A DNA stretch of 64,000 nucleotides from assembly GCA_947479535.1 (NCBI GenBank), contig CANJZQ010000002.1:62001-126000 (forward strand), read 5' to 3'. This DNA is from Oligoflexales bacterium. GTDB taxonomy: Bacteria; Bdellovibrionota_B; Oligoflexia; Oligoflexales; RGVZ01. Under the pieces are notes generated by a model. The model had not been told where the DNA came from, made no database searches, and saw only the letters and a program-made list of their open reading frames with translations. Shown one piece after another: positions 34,938 to 43,863 of this stretch. The translations under genes and the position numbers were made by a program. Numbering within the stretch: the first letter of the stretch is position 1; each line of letters starts with the position of its first letter.

Positions 34938-36074
34938 TTGAACCAAAAAAGCTCCAGATCAGCCCCTGTGAAACTCGTCATCATCAGATCGTCGAGCATC
35001 GGCGACGTCGTCCTTGCAACGGCAGCCATCCAATACGCATTGGACTGGAGCCTGAGGCACAATCAGCCCGTTGAATTACATTGGATTGGTCGGGCTCCAG
35101 CCCTTGAATTAATCCGGTTATATTGTCCAGGCGTTGCCTGCCACGACATCACAGGTATGGAAAAATCGAGAGGACGCGGTATCAGCAACTTGCCGGCTGA
35201 AATCGATGCGTGCGTTGACCTGCAAGGCAACCTTCGATCACGCCGGCTCGCAGCCCACATCCGGAGATGGCACGGGGCAACCATCTCACGCCCCGATAAA
35301 AAGTATGCAATGAGAACAATTCTGGTGGTGTCTGCCCGCCTGTTTGGCCGTGCGTTTGAGAGGACGTTTGGTCGCGGGGGACTTGGGTTGATGTGTCAAA
35401 AAACCCTCGGCAAATTTAGCCCACCTGTTCCCCAATACCAACTCGCTGCTCTGGCAATGGCAAAGGCCCTGGGAGAAAAATCCGGCACTGCAATTCAGAT
35501 CAAGCCAACGCTTAAAGCACCTGAACCAGACGCCAGACTCGATCGCAACATGACCTGGCTAGCAATTGCTCCTGGGGCATCTTACCCAGCAAAAAAAGCT
35601 CCCGCACAGGTTTTTGAACAGGTCCTCGGCCGCTGCGTTGGAAAACTTCCTCCTGATATACAGATCGGAATCGTCCTCTTGGGCGACCAACGAGAGAGAA
35701 CGGACTGCGACGAACTTGAACGGAGGCTGTCTGCACAACAATGGGATGGACCTGTCTTGAACCTTGCAGGATCAACGACCCTGACGGAAACAGTCGCGGT
35801 GCTCGCCGGGTGTCGCGCCATCTTGAGTAACGATTCGTCTCTGGCGCACATCGCAGAATCTTTGGGTAAGTCTGCCTTTATGTTGTTTGGACCAACAACG
35901 GAGGCCTTTGGCTTTGCGCCACACTTGCCGCAAAGCCGGGCTTTTTCAGCATCACTCGGCTGTCGTCCTTGCTCCAAGCACGGAAAAACGCCGTGCCGTT
36001 ACAAGGATCATGCGTGCTTCCGGACTATTGACACCCGGAGTGCTGGCGATGCACTGGCCGAGGTCTTTGCGTGA
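34938..36074 (+). CDS. ADP-heptose:LPS heptosyltransferase family protein (GT9)
   Basis: The 378-residue protein has the GT9 opening KLVIIRSSSIGDVVLATA (about residues 12-29) with the conserved Asp, a mid-protein ADP-sugar block near WLAIAPGASYPAKKAP, and the C-terminal signature LSNDSSLAHIAESLGK followed by FGPT, all as in WaaC/WaaF. The product would add heptose to the LPS inner core on the cytoplasmic face. A Cys-rich tail (CRPCSKHGKTPC) is present, as in many WaaF-type proteins. The start shown is a TTG without a good ribosome-binding site; a GTG at 34968 is the alternative. It overlaps waaA by four bases. Confidence 0.88.
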   Translation: MNQKSSRSAPVKLVIIRSSSIGDVVLATAAIQYALDWSLRHNQPVELHWIGRAPALELIRLYCPGVACHDITGMEKSRGRGISNLPAEIDACVDLQGNLRSRRLAAHIRRWHGATISRPDKKYAMRTILVVSARLFGRAFERTFGRGGLGLMCQKTLGKFSPPVPQYQLAALAMAKALGEKSGTAIQIKPTLKAPEPDARLDRNMTWLAIAPGASYPAKKAPAQVFEQVLGRCVGKLPPDIQIGIVLLGDQRERTDCDELERRLSAQQWDGPVLNLAGSTTLTETVAVLAGCRAILSNDSSLAHIAESLGKSAFMLFGPTTEAFGFAPHLPQSRAFSASLGCRPCSKHGKTPCRYKDHACFRTIDTRSAGDALAEVFA

Positions 36075-37354
36075 ACGCCATTAAAAGTGCCGCAGCATTC
36101 TTGTCGTCCTGCATCATCGAGCTTCTTTTTCAGGTGATCGCCTTGCTGGCGATTGTCCCCGGATTTTCCATGGGAACTTTGGCGAGACAAATCCGCGGGC
36201 GCTCCAAAGGAATCGACTCCATTGATTGCATCAAACCTTCCAGCCCCTCATGCCGGGGCGACCTGCTTTTCTTTTGCAGTTCGGCCGGAGAATATGAGCA
36301 GGCACGACCTGTCATTGACCGCCTCTCTGGCCGACTCGACCTTGAGCCGATCATCTTGTTTCTTTCCCGATCTGGGCTCGATTACATCCGCGCTCGCGGA
36401 GAAGACATTCGAGCAGCGCTGGCACCACCGGACACCTTGTGGCGATGGCGACATTTCGACTCGCGCCACCGCATCCGCGGAGCCGTTGTGGTGCGACATG
36501 AATGGTGGCCGTCGTTTCTGAATGTTTTTGGCAAGAATCGTCCACTATTCTTGATTGCTGCCGGTCGTCCAGCAGGATCGCCAGAATCAAGAATCCGAAA
36601 CCTTGGTCGCGGATACCTCGCACGACACTTCACCAAAATCTGCGCCGTTGATGAGGGCAGTGCCGATTTTTTTTCAAAAAACTTCCATATTGATCCGGCC
36701 AAAATCGTTGCCACCGGCGACACCAAGCATGACCGGGCCATGGACCGGGCGCGCACGACAAGGATCAGTGATCCCCTTCAGGCCAAGGTCCAGAAATTTG
36801 CGGGCGGTCGCAAGATACTGGTCGCAGGCAGCATTTATACTGCCGACATTGAACTTTTAACTTCTGCGTGGCGGACCCACCCCGAACTTCAGGAATCATG
36901 GGTTGTTGTTGCCGTTCCCCATCATACCAACGAGAGCACCGCCAGAGGCTTGCAGGCCCGAATCAATCAGGCAGGTTGTGATTTTTTACTGCTCAGTCAG
37001 ATGGGAATTTTAGCTGAGTTATATTCCCTGGCCGATGCTGCCTGGGTCGGGGGAGCCTGCCATAACAAGGTGCACAATGTCTTGGAGCCAGCTTCCCACG
37101 GCACCAGTTTGGCATGCGGCATGAAGTTCCAAAATAGCCCCGAGGCCGTACAAATGGCCGGGGAGGGTATCTTGCGGGCGATCGACACTCCGGATCAACT
37201 CGCCGATTGGCTGATCGCGGCAAGCACACGGGTCACTGGCCAGGTTCAATCCAGCGCCTCACCAAGCCGCTTGTTTGTCATGGCACGGACTGGAGCTACC
37301 GAAAAGATTTGTGCGCTGCTTGAACGGTGCCTCGCTGCGCCAGAAAGATCCTGA
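36071..37354 (+). CDS. waaA: 3-deoxy-D-manno-octulosonic acid (Kdo) transferase
   Basis: WaaA attaches Kdo to lipid A at the inner membrane. The 427-residue protein begins with a membrane-associated helix (about residues 16-36), then CSSAGEYEQARPVI, whose Glu corresponds to the family's catalytic base, and later ILVAGSIYTADIE and the donor-binding segment WVGGACHNKVHNVLEPASHG, equivalent to the usual GGSxxxxGGHNxLEPA. The start is GTG overlapping the upstream stop (GTGA), and the stop overlaps the RNase gene (TGATG), so the three genes are coupled. Confidence 0.93.
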   Translation: MNAIKSAAAFLSSCIIELLFQVIALLAIVPGFSMGTLARQIRGRSKGIDSIDCIKPSSPSCRGDLLFFCSSAGEYEQARPVIDRLSGRLDLEPIILFLSRSGLDYIRARGEDIRAALAPPDTLWRWRHFDSRHRIRGAVVVRHEWWPSFLNVFGKNRPLFLIAAGRPAGSPESRIRNLGRGYLARHFTKICAVDEGSADFFSKNFHIDPAKIVATGDTKHDRAMDRARTTRISDPLQAKVQKFAGGRKILVAGSIYTADIELLTSAWRTHPELQESWVVVAVPHHTNESTARGLQARINQAGCDFLLLSQMGILAELYSLADAAWVGGACHNKVHNVLEPASHGTSLACGMKFQNSPEAVQMAGEGILRAIDTPDQLADWLIAASTRVTGQVQSSASPSRLFVMARTGATEKICALLERCLAAPERS

Positions 37355-38883
37355 TGCTGGAAAAACAGTTGATCATCAATATCAATGAATCCGAGACGCG
37401 AATGGCTTTGCTTGAACGCGGGGATCTAGCCGAGCTGTATATTGAGCGCCACCACGAACGCGCCATGTTTGGAAACATCTACAAGGCGCGCGTGAACCGT
37501 GTGCTGCCCGGCATGCAGGCGGCTTTTATTGATATCGGTGCCGAAAGGTCAGCCTTTCTCTATGCAGGAGACGTCATCAAAGGCGATGTCACCAAAGGCC
37601 TTGAGGATGATGTGGACGACCAGGGCGACTGGCAGGAGGAGGATTTCGGCAAACCGACCCGGGTGAATCGCGGTCCCATCGAAAAAATCCTGAAGGAAGG
37701 TCAACAAATCCTCGTCCAAATCAGCAAGGAGCCCTTGGGAAGCAAAGGTGCACGCGCAACCATGCACATGTCCTTGGCGGGGCGGTATCTGGTGCTTGTA
37801 CCCGGCACATCAAAGATCGGAATTTCAAAGCGGATATCCGACGAAGGCAAGCGCCTGCACCTCAAGAATCTTGTGAAATCAATCAAACCAAAAGGTGTCG
37901 GAGTCATTGTGCGAACTGCGGCGGAAGATGCCGACGAGCGAAGTCTGGCCAAGGATCTCCGCTACCTCATTCGCAACTGGCAAAGGATTCAACTCAAGGC
38001 GCCGCGCGAATCTGCACCGGCACTGCTATATCAAGATCTGGACGTGGTCCGAAAAGTGACCCGCGATCTCTTCTCCAGTGAAGTCAGCAAGATCGTCATC
38101 GACAATCAAAATGCATTCGATGACCTTCAACGCTTTCTTAACGCAACGACCCCTGGCGCCAGTCGAAAACTCGAACTCCATTCCGCTAAAATTCCGATCT
38201 TTGATCTTTACGGGATTGAAATGGATATTGGGCGGGCATTGGGGCGCAAAATTGATTTGCCCTCTGGCGGCCACCTTGTCATCGATCAGACGGAGGCCCT
38301 GACCTCTTTCGATGTAAACACGGGAAAATACGTCGGCCGCAACAATGTGCGCGACACCGTTGTCAGAACCAACCTCGAGGCCATCACTCAAATCGTCCGC
38401 CAACTTCGCGTCCGCAACATCGGCGGGATCATTGTCCTGGATTTTATCGACATGGAACGGGAGACAGACCGGGAAAATGTTTTTCAGTCCCTTCAAGAAG
38501 AACTGAAAAAAGACAAAGCCCGCAGCACTGTGTTGAGGATCAGCGAATTCGGCCTGGTGCAGATGACACGAAAAAGAACAGCCGAATCCCTTGAGCGGCA
38601 ACTCATGGAGCCCTGCCCATGCTGTGATGGCAGGGGCAGAATCCGCAGCACGCAGACAGAGGCCTACGACCTGATCCGCGAGGTCATGCGCCTCTCGCTG
38701 CAAATCGGTAAAAAATCGTTACGCTTGCGACTGCGCGACGACATCCGCGACTGGCTTCTTCACGAGGAAAAAGACCTTTTCGACAGGGTTTTGAAAGAAT
38801 ACGGCGTGACCGTGATCTTTGAGAATGCGCCAGTGAGCCGTGCAGACCTTAGCCAAGCTGCATTTGAAGCATTTCCCGGCTGA
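37354..38883 (+). CDS. rng: Ribonuclease E/G family endoribonuclease
   Basis: RNase E/G cleaves single-stranded A/U-rich RNA and matures rRNA. In the 509-residue protein an S1 domain (about residues 35-130) holds an acidic insertion, followed by the catalytic core with magnesium-binding aspartates in SFDVNTGKY and LDFIDME, and a zinc-link cysteine pair in EPCPCCDGRGR near the C-terminus. The length fits RNase G or a short RNase E; no long scaffold tail is present. The ATG at 37354 overlaps the waaA stop; an upstream ATG at 37327 would lie inside waaA. An RNase in an LPS operon is notable. Confidence 0.93.
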   Translation: MLEKQLIININESETRMALLERGDLAELYIERHHERAMFGNIYKARVNRVLPGMQAAFIDIGAERSAFLYAGDVIKGDVTKGLEDDVDDQGDWQEEDFGKPTRVNRGPIEKILKEGQQILVQISKEPLGSKGARATMHMSLAGRYLVLVPGTSKIGISKRISDEGKRLHLKNLVKSIKPKGVGVIVRTAAEDADERSLAKDLRYLIRNWQRIQLKAPRESAPALLYQDLDVVRKVTRDLFSSEVSKIVIDNQNAFDDLQRFLNATTPGASRKLELHSAKIPIFDLYGIEMDIGRALGRKIDLPSGGHLVIDQTEALTSFDVNTGKYVGRNNVRDTVVRTNLEAITQIVRQLRVRNIGGIIVLDFIDMERETDRENVFQSLQEELKKDKARSTVLRISEFGLVQMTRKRTAESLERQLMEPCPCCDGRGRIRSTQTEAYDLIREVMRLSLQIGKKSLRLRLRDDIRDWLLHEEKDLFDRVLKEYGVTVIFENAPVSRADLSQAAFEAFPG

Positions 38884-38885
38884 AC

Positions 38886-39740
38886 TCACTTTTTCCGGCA
38901 AGACACGCGACTGGAAACCTCAGCAGGCGACAGGCCGGCCATGCACGTGCGCAAGTCCAAATTAAATCTGGCCAGGCACTTCCCTGTTCCCTCGGCTGAA
39001 ATTTTTACGTTTGCTGCTTGCCCCGGCGCAGAGTCCACTTCACAAACAGAAGCCTCAACGTCGGCCTTTTCACAGGAAGGCTGAACCGGCGGACAATCCC
39101 CCGAATAGCTTGACTGCTTTTCGCAAACAATATTCTGAAGGAGTGTCGGATTCATGTTACGGGAACACGCCACCCTGGAAAGCTCATAACGAGCAACACA
39201 AGCATTTGCACCCCAAGCCACAAGAGGCGCGTCGCCAGCTGTTGGATTTGTATTTTCACTGGCTGCGATGCAACGGCTTGGATCAAACAAGGTGATGCAT
39301 ATTCCGGGAACGACCGGGCATTTGCGGTCGCTTGCGTCAGGAGCACATTTGATCGCATCCAGAGTCTTGACGTCCCAACTGCGATTGCATGCCGCAGTCA
39401 ATACGGCCTTCCTGGCCTCACATTCACTCCCGGCATAAGCAAATAAATTGTGCCCGGGCGTCAACACGACTCCAGAAAATTCACGCAGCTCACAAAAGGT
39501 CTGTTTTGGGTCTTGTGGGCATGACTTTTCAAGCTCCTTGCAGATCGCGGCCCGCGGAGATGCAGCGTCTGCACCACCCTTGGTGCCCGCTGCGTCAGGG
39601 CCGACCGTCTCTTGAACGGCAGCGCCGCCTGCCCCGGAACTGGATTGCTGCGTCCTGATGGTCTTCTTTCCCAGACAAGATGCCAGCGCGACTCCGCACA
39701 TCACCATCAGAATTTTTTTAAAGAGGCTATTTCTGCTCAT
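38886..39740 (-). CDS. Cysteine-rich lipoprotein with a triplicated module
   Basis: In this 284-residue protein the signal peptide ends in ALASC (Cys about residue 22), then a Gly/Ala/Thr linker (about 25-60). The rest is three copies of a ~75-residue module, each with CP-x(2-4)-x-C near its start and C-x-AR-x(2)-L-x(4)-C near its end: ECEARKAVLTAAC, ACVARYELSRVAC and KCLARFNLDLRTC. The regular cysteines imply disulfides in the periplasm or on the surface. No known family was recognised. Its ATG overlaps the flgD end by 14 bases, so it is made with hook proteins; whether it has a flagellar role is unknown. Confidence 0.78.
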   Translation of the reverse strand: MSRNSLFKKILMVMCGVALASCLGKKTIRTQQSSSGAGGAAVQETVGPDAAGTKGGADAASPRAAICKELEKSCPQDPKQTFCELREFSGVVLTPGHNLFAYAGSECEARKAVLTAACNRSWDVKTLDAIKCAPDASDRKCPVVPGICITLFDPSRCIAASENTNPTAGDAPLVAWGANACVARYELSRVACSRNMNPTLLQNIVCEKQSSYSGDCPPVQPSCEKADVEASVCEVDSAPGQAANVKISAEGTGKCLARFNLDLRTCMAGLSPAEVSSRVSCRKK

Positions 39741-40740
39741 CTGGGTTCTCCGCTGGCTGCTCTCCTGAATCCATAATCACAGGGATCGAGGCTGCGCCAG
39801 CCAATAGTTCCTCGTCAGGTTTTTCCTGTTCGTTTACAGCTTGCGGCTCTTTGGCCATTGGCCGTTCATTCATTTTTGGCTTCTCGTCGACCATGCGAAC
39901 CGCCACCACATCATTCGCAGAGATTTTTCCTGCCGGCGTCATAAAGGCGCCACCCGGATCCTTGAGATCCACTCCAGTGACCTTGATTCTGGTCTGCACT
40001 GGCACCGGGACCGCTAGACCTTCATCTCCCGTCGCCGTGATTGAGAACGTATAGGCCCCGTCTTGCAAGCCTTTCCCGTCGCTGCCCACACCGCTCCACT
40101 GCAAGTCCTGCTCCCCATCGCGCAATTGCCCAAGTTCTTCGGTTGCAACAATATTTCCATTGCCGTCGCGAACTTCGAGGGTGGCACCAGTCACCGGCCG
40201 GTCGATATTGAAACTAACCTGGCCCGCATTACCCTGCGAAACAAGGGCCCGACCACCCTCAACAGTGACTTCACGCCCAACGTAATCCAACATGCCAAAG
40301 TTGCGGCCGTTGCTTTGACCCTTCAGCATTTCTGTCAGAGTCTTGTTGACGTTCAACATTTGCTCAAGTCCGTTGAACTGCGCCAGCTGTGCGGCCATCT
40401 GAGCACTATCGTCTGGCTTCAAAGGATCCTGATTCTGCAGCTGGGCAATGAACAGTTTGAGGAAGTCGTCCTTGTCGAGTTCATTTTTCGGCCCACGCTG
40501 CGTGTTATTGCGGCCATTGATGGCGCGAAAGAAGTCTTCGTCCGTCTTGGCCGCTGAAAGGTCCCCATCTTTGTTTGATGCGCGTTCTTTCGCAACATCC
40601 AGATTGGAACTCATCAGGATGTTTTTGAAGGACGCATCACCTTCGGAAGATGAAACCTTTGAAGGTCCAGCCCCATCAAGGATATTTGGCGCACCCTTAC
40701 CCTGGTATGGACTAATCTTTTCTTGCATCGATGTACGCAT
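39727..40740 (-). CDS. flgD: Flagellar hook capping protein FlgD
   Basis: FlgD forms the cap under which hook subunits assemble. In this 337-residue protein the conserved N-terminal core DDFLKLFIAQLQNQDPLKP (about residues 95-113) and QLAQFNGLEQML follow a long variable leader. The Ig/Tudor-like domain (about 150-255) includes the FlgD-type GxHxLxWxG-like segment as LQWSGVGSDG. A ~65-residue Glu/Pro-rich tail extends beyond the usual end. ATG at 40740 has GGAGG in place; a TTG at 40755 does not. It follows fliK by 49 bases, the normal pairing of length control and cap genes. Confidence 0.93.
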   Translation of the reverse strand: MRTSMQEKISPYQGKGAPNILDGAGPSKVSSSEGDASFKNILMSSNLDVAKERASNKDGDLSAAKTDEDFFRAINGRNNTQRGPKNELDKDDFLKLFIAQLQNQDPLKPDDSAQMAAQLAQFNGLEQMLNVNKTLTEMLKGQSNGRNFGMLDYVGREVTVEGGRALVSQGNAGQVSFNIDRPVTGATLEVRDGNGNIVATEELGQLRDGEQDLQWSGVGSDGKGLQDGAYTFSITATGDEGLAVPVPVQTRIKVTGVDLKDPGGAFMTPAGKISANDVVAVRMVDEKPKMNERPMAKEPQAVNEQEKPDEELLAGAASIPVIMDSGEQPAENPDEQK

Positions 40741-40789
40741 GCTTTTGTCCTCCAAATCGACGATTCAAAAACTGTCTTCCAAATTCTGA

Positions 40790-42859
40790 TCAGGCGAGAA
40801 CTTTGATCCGGCCATCACCACCGAAACTACGATCCGATAAATCGACAATGCGAAAGGAGCGAAGTGCCTGACGACCCATCTGGACGTTCAATGCCTCAAT
40901 CGATTGCGCCGGAGCACGTCCTGAAGAGGCCCCAGCAAGCGACGGATTTTGGTTGCGGGCATCATCAAAACCCTGGGACCGTCCTTGATTTACCAAATTT
41001 CCTTCTGCACCGGTCCATGCCCTCGTGGTGAATTCACGAAGGTTCAAATTTTGTTCGCTGAGCGCCGATTTCAATTGGGTCAATTCCCGGGCAACCAACT
41101 CCCGAAGTTCCCCGGACCCAGCCATCACACGCACATCGACTTGCGAATCCTTGTCAATTCGAACCGCAACTTCGAGATTTCCGGTCTCTGGACTCGACAG
41201 GTCGAGTCGCATGGCGCCAAGGTTGCTGACTGATGTGTGGCGGATTGCATCTTGAATTTTCCGGAAAGCGTCACTGGCGTGACGAGACTTGATTTCGCTG
41301 CGCTCGGCCTTTTCTGGAGCAGGTGCTTCAGCAGTGTCCGCAGGTTTGATTCCCTCCTGCGCCAGTCCGCGTTCGATATTTGAAAGCAGAATTGCCTCTG
41401 GCACTGCTTTTTCTGTTTCATCTGCGGAAGATAGAGCTTCAAAGGTTTCTTTGTTGGACTCTTGGCCGGAATTCCTGTTTTCACCCTGCATATCCCTTTG
41501 AGCCAACAGGTCCGGTGCCTGCATGGATTCAAATGTCAGAGAATCTTGAAAGGCCATCGCCCCATCATTGCCAAGGTCGCCGGTTTCGCCGAATTCATCC
41601 CATGCACCGCGGCCGATCTCGATGACCCTGGCGCTGTTACCGAACTCTGACTGAAGTTTCGCTTTGAATTCCGTTAGATCCGTTGGCGGAGAAAATGAAA
41701 CACTGTCCTGAAGGATCTCCTGCGAAGGCGCGGGAATGATTGATTCTTGCGCTGGCTTTCCTGAATTGGCTGCCGACGGCTCAGCAAAACCCTCCATCAT
41801 GGCTTGGTCGCTTCCCGACATCCCCGTCAGAATTTCGAGCATTGGCCCAGCATTGGATCCGAAGGGGGATCCTGCGTTGAAGGCATTCAAACCAATAGAT
41901 TGAAAGTTCACATCGAGCGGCTGTGCCATGTTGTGTGGGCCCCAACTGCTGGCCGACACAAGTGCCTGTGCCATGATCGCCTGCGTTTCAAGGCTGTTGC
42001 TTGATTTGAAAGCCAGCAAGTCAGCACCAGTGTCTTCAATCTCGGGTCCAGTCATCTTGTCCATGATGCCAGTCTGCTTGCCAGATGATTTTGCCATGGC
42101 GAGCGACTGCTGCATGTAGCCAGAGACCCCTTCCAGTGCGATGGCTCCTTTCAGCCGGTTAAGTTCCAACTCGACCCTCTTGGGGTCAGCGCCCAACGCA
42201 CCGAGAACCTGGCCACGCTGGAGAGGACCAGACGTGTCGACACCCAAGGCCAATGCCTGCGTGATCAATTCCGGACCAAAACCAAGCTCACGCATGACAT
42301 TGCTTGGTTTCACATCCTCGTTCATATATCCGCCCAGATCTTCTTCAGTCAGGGCGTCCATAATGAACCGGCTCGATGCCATCAACTGTGGCAACTCCTC
42401 AACGCCTCCCGACGATTGAGTTCCTTCCAAAAACTGCAATGCGGCTGGCTTGGCATCAGGGTTCTGTTTGACCAGTTGTCGCAGGATCTGATTGGCCATG
42501 GATGCCTGACCCTTGCCTCTTGCTTCGCGTTCGGCCTTTGGCTCCTTGGGTACTTTTGCTTCCTTGGGTGCCTTTGAATCTTTTGAATCCTTGGCCTCGG
42601 CTGCGCTACTGCCTCCAGACGCCTCCGAATTGGCGTCGTCTGCGACTTGTGATTCAAACTCCTTGCGTGTCCGGTCCTGAGCTGGACGCTGAGCTGGCCC
42701 TGCATTCGAAGCCGGCGCAGCAGACGAGGCACCAGACGAGGCCGAAGAGGCTGCCGGCGAAACCCCTGTTGACGAAGCCGAGGACGACGATGATGACGAT
42801 GCAAGCGCAGAACTCAAGGCTGCGGAGATTGATGGGCTTTGCGAATTTTTCGAAATCAT
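40790..42859 (-). CDS. fliK: Flagellar hook-length control protein FliK
   Basis: FliK is a secreted ruler that sets hook length and switches export specificity. The 689-residue protein has a very Ser/Ala-rich N-terminus (about residues 14-55), a long disordered middle, and the C-terminal Flg_hook domain (about 555-650) with MRLDLSSPETGNLEVAVRID (key part LSSPETGNLEVAV) and LTQLKSALSEQNLNLREFTT. The great length is within the wide FliK range and could match a long hook. ATG overlaps the stop of the alpha/beta hydrolase gene by four bases. Confidence 0.9.
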   Translation of the reverse strand: MISKNSQSPSISAALSSALASSSSSSSASSTGVSPAASSASSGASSAAPASNAGPAQRPAQDRTRKEFESQVADDANSEASGGSSAAEAKDSKDSKAPKEAKVPKEPKAEREARGKGQASMANQILRQLVKQNPDAKPAALQFLEGTQSSGGVEELPQLMASSRFIMDALTEEDLGGYMNEDVKPSNVMRELGFGPELITQALALGVDTSGPLQRGQVLGALGADPKRVELELNRLKGAIALEGVSGYMQQSLAMAKSSGKQTGIMDKMTGPEIEDTGADLLAFKSSNSLETQAIMAQALVSASSWGPHNMAQPLDVNFQSIGLNAFNAGSPFGSNAGPMLEILTGMSGSDQAMMEGFAEPSAANSGKPAQESIIPAPSQEILQDSVSFSPPTDLTEFKAKLQSEFGNSARVIEIGRGAWDEFGETGDLGNDGAMAFQDSLTFESMQAPDLLAQRDMQGENRNSGQESNKETFEALSSADETEKAVPEAILLSNIERGLAQEGIKPADTAEAPAPEKAERSEIKSRHASDAFRKIQDAIRHTSVSNLGAMRLDLSSPETGNLEVAVRIDKDSQVDVRVMAGSGELRELVARELTQLKSALSEQNLNLREFTTRAWTGAEGNLVNQGRSQGFDDARNQNPSLAGASSGRAPAQSIEALNVQMGRQALRSFRIVDLSDRSFGGDGRIKVLA

Positions 42860-43668
42860 TTTTTCGCCTCCGATGCATTGATGAACTTCCTAATTGCTGC
42901 CAAGGCCTCATCCGGGCGGTCGATGGTCAACTCGTGACCTCCACCCTCTATGCCAAGCAATCTCGCACCGGGAATCAAACTGGCAATGAGCTCGCTGTTT
43001 GCGGTGGGAACAAACTGGTCGCCCTTGCCATAAAGAACCAACGTTGGAACTTCGATCCCACGCAATTCATCACGAGCCCTGAATCTTGCGGCGGCCAGAA
43101 TTTGTTTCACAATCACTGCCGGAGCAACCTTTGACGCCTGGTCAATGCTGAGCCAGTCTTTTGCGACTTTCTTCCGCAACTCCATCGGGGCTTCGGGCCC
43201 CAAAAGCAGGCGCGCAAGGTCGTCATAAATGGCCGGACCGAAAGCGACCGCACGCAGCAATAACATCCAGGCAGATGCACTCAATCGGGCATGACCACTG
43301 CCCGCGATGCTGGAATTCACGATCACGAGGGAGGACGTTCTGGCGGGATGCTTGACACCCACTGCCATCGCCACCATTCCACCCAACGAAACACCCATGA
43401 TGTGCGACTTCTCACTACCCACTTCGTCAAGAACCTGCATGACATCATCTGCCAGATCATAGATCGTGTCCGTGACACTCATGCCTCGTTTGGATTTACC
43501 GATCTCGCGGGCATCGATGGTGATGGCCCGGAAATGGCCTGCCACTTTGTGTTCAAAGCCAAGCCAGTGTTTCATGTTGCGCCCAAGGCCACGCAGCATC
43601 ACAAGATCCGGGCCTTCGCCTCGAACTTCGTAATGAATCCCGGACTTGCCTTTGCGCGATCGACCCAC
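42856..43668 (-). CDS. Alpha/beta-fold hydrolase
   Basis: In this 270-residue protein the catalytic triad is visible: nucleophile Ser in GVSLGG (about residue 94), Asp in YGKGDQFVP (about 221) and His in GGGHELTIDRP (about 248). The oxyanion loop reads RGLGRN, and the strand after it is IDAREIGKS, where most relatives have RGxGxS. The substrate is unknown; esterases, lactonases and haloalkane-type hydrolases share this fold. GTG start with GGGAG six bases before. It heads the operon with fliK, flgD and a lipoprotein, coupled by ATGA. No direct flagellar role is known to me. Confidence 0.88.
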   Translation of the reverse strand: MGRSRKGKSGIHYEVRGEGPDLVMLRGLGRNMKHWLGFEHKVAGHFRAITIDAREIGKSKRGMSVTDTIYDLADDVMQVLDEVGSEKSHIMGVSLGGMVAMAVGVKHPARTSSLVIVNSSIAGSGHARLSASAWMLLLRAVAFGPAIYDDLARLLLGPEAPMELRKKVAKDWLSIDQASKVAPAVIVKQILAAARFRARDELRGIEVPTLVLYGKGDQFVPTANSELIASLIPGARLLGIEGGGHELTIDRPDEALAAIRKFINASEAKK

Positions 43669-43787
43669 CTGGCGCTCCCTAAAGTGACGCTAAAAAAAGC
43701 TCAATGGTATTGCTGCACAGAGCTTTAAAGACTCCTGGCGATGTTTTAAGTGTAACCCGCTTGAAGCGCAGGGATCCCACGCTGGGC

Positions 43788-43822
43788 AAAAGTTTCCCTG
43801 TGGCGAAATCGCCACGGGTAAC
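43788..43822 (-). terminator. Intrinsic terminator after the aminopeptidase gene
   Basis: A strong hairpin reads GTGGCG-ATTT-CGCCAC on the minus strand, extended outward by CCC/GGG (with one bulge) and GTT/AAC, and followed by a T run (complement of 43788-43791). The other side carries TTTTT at 43823-43827 on the plus strand, so it may work both ways. It stands about 40 bases after the aminopeptidase stop and ends that one-gene unit. The rest of the 195-base gap holds only the promoter region of the hydrolase operon. Confidence 0.75.
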
Positions 43823-43863
43823 TTTTTCCTGGGTAAATCCGAAGAAATAGACGGGTTACTGGA

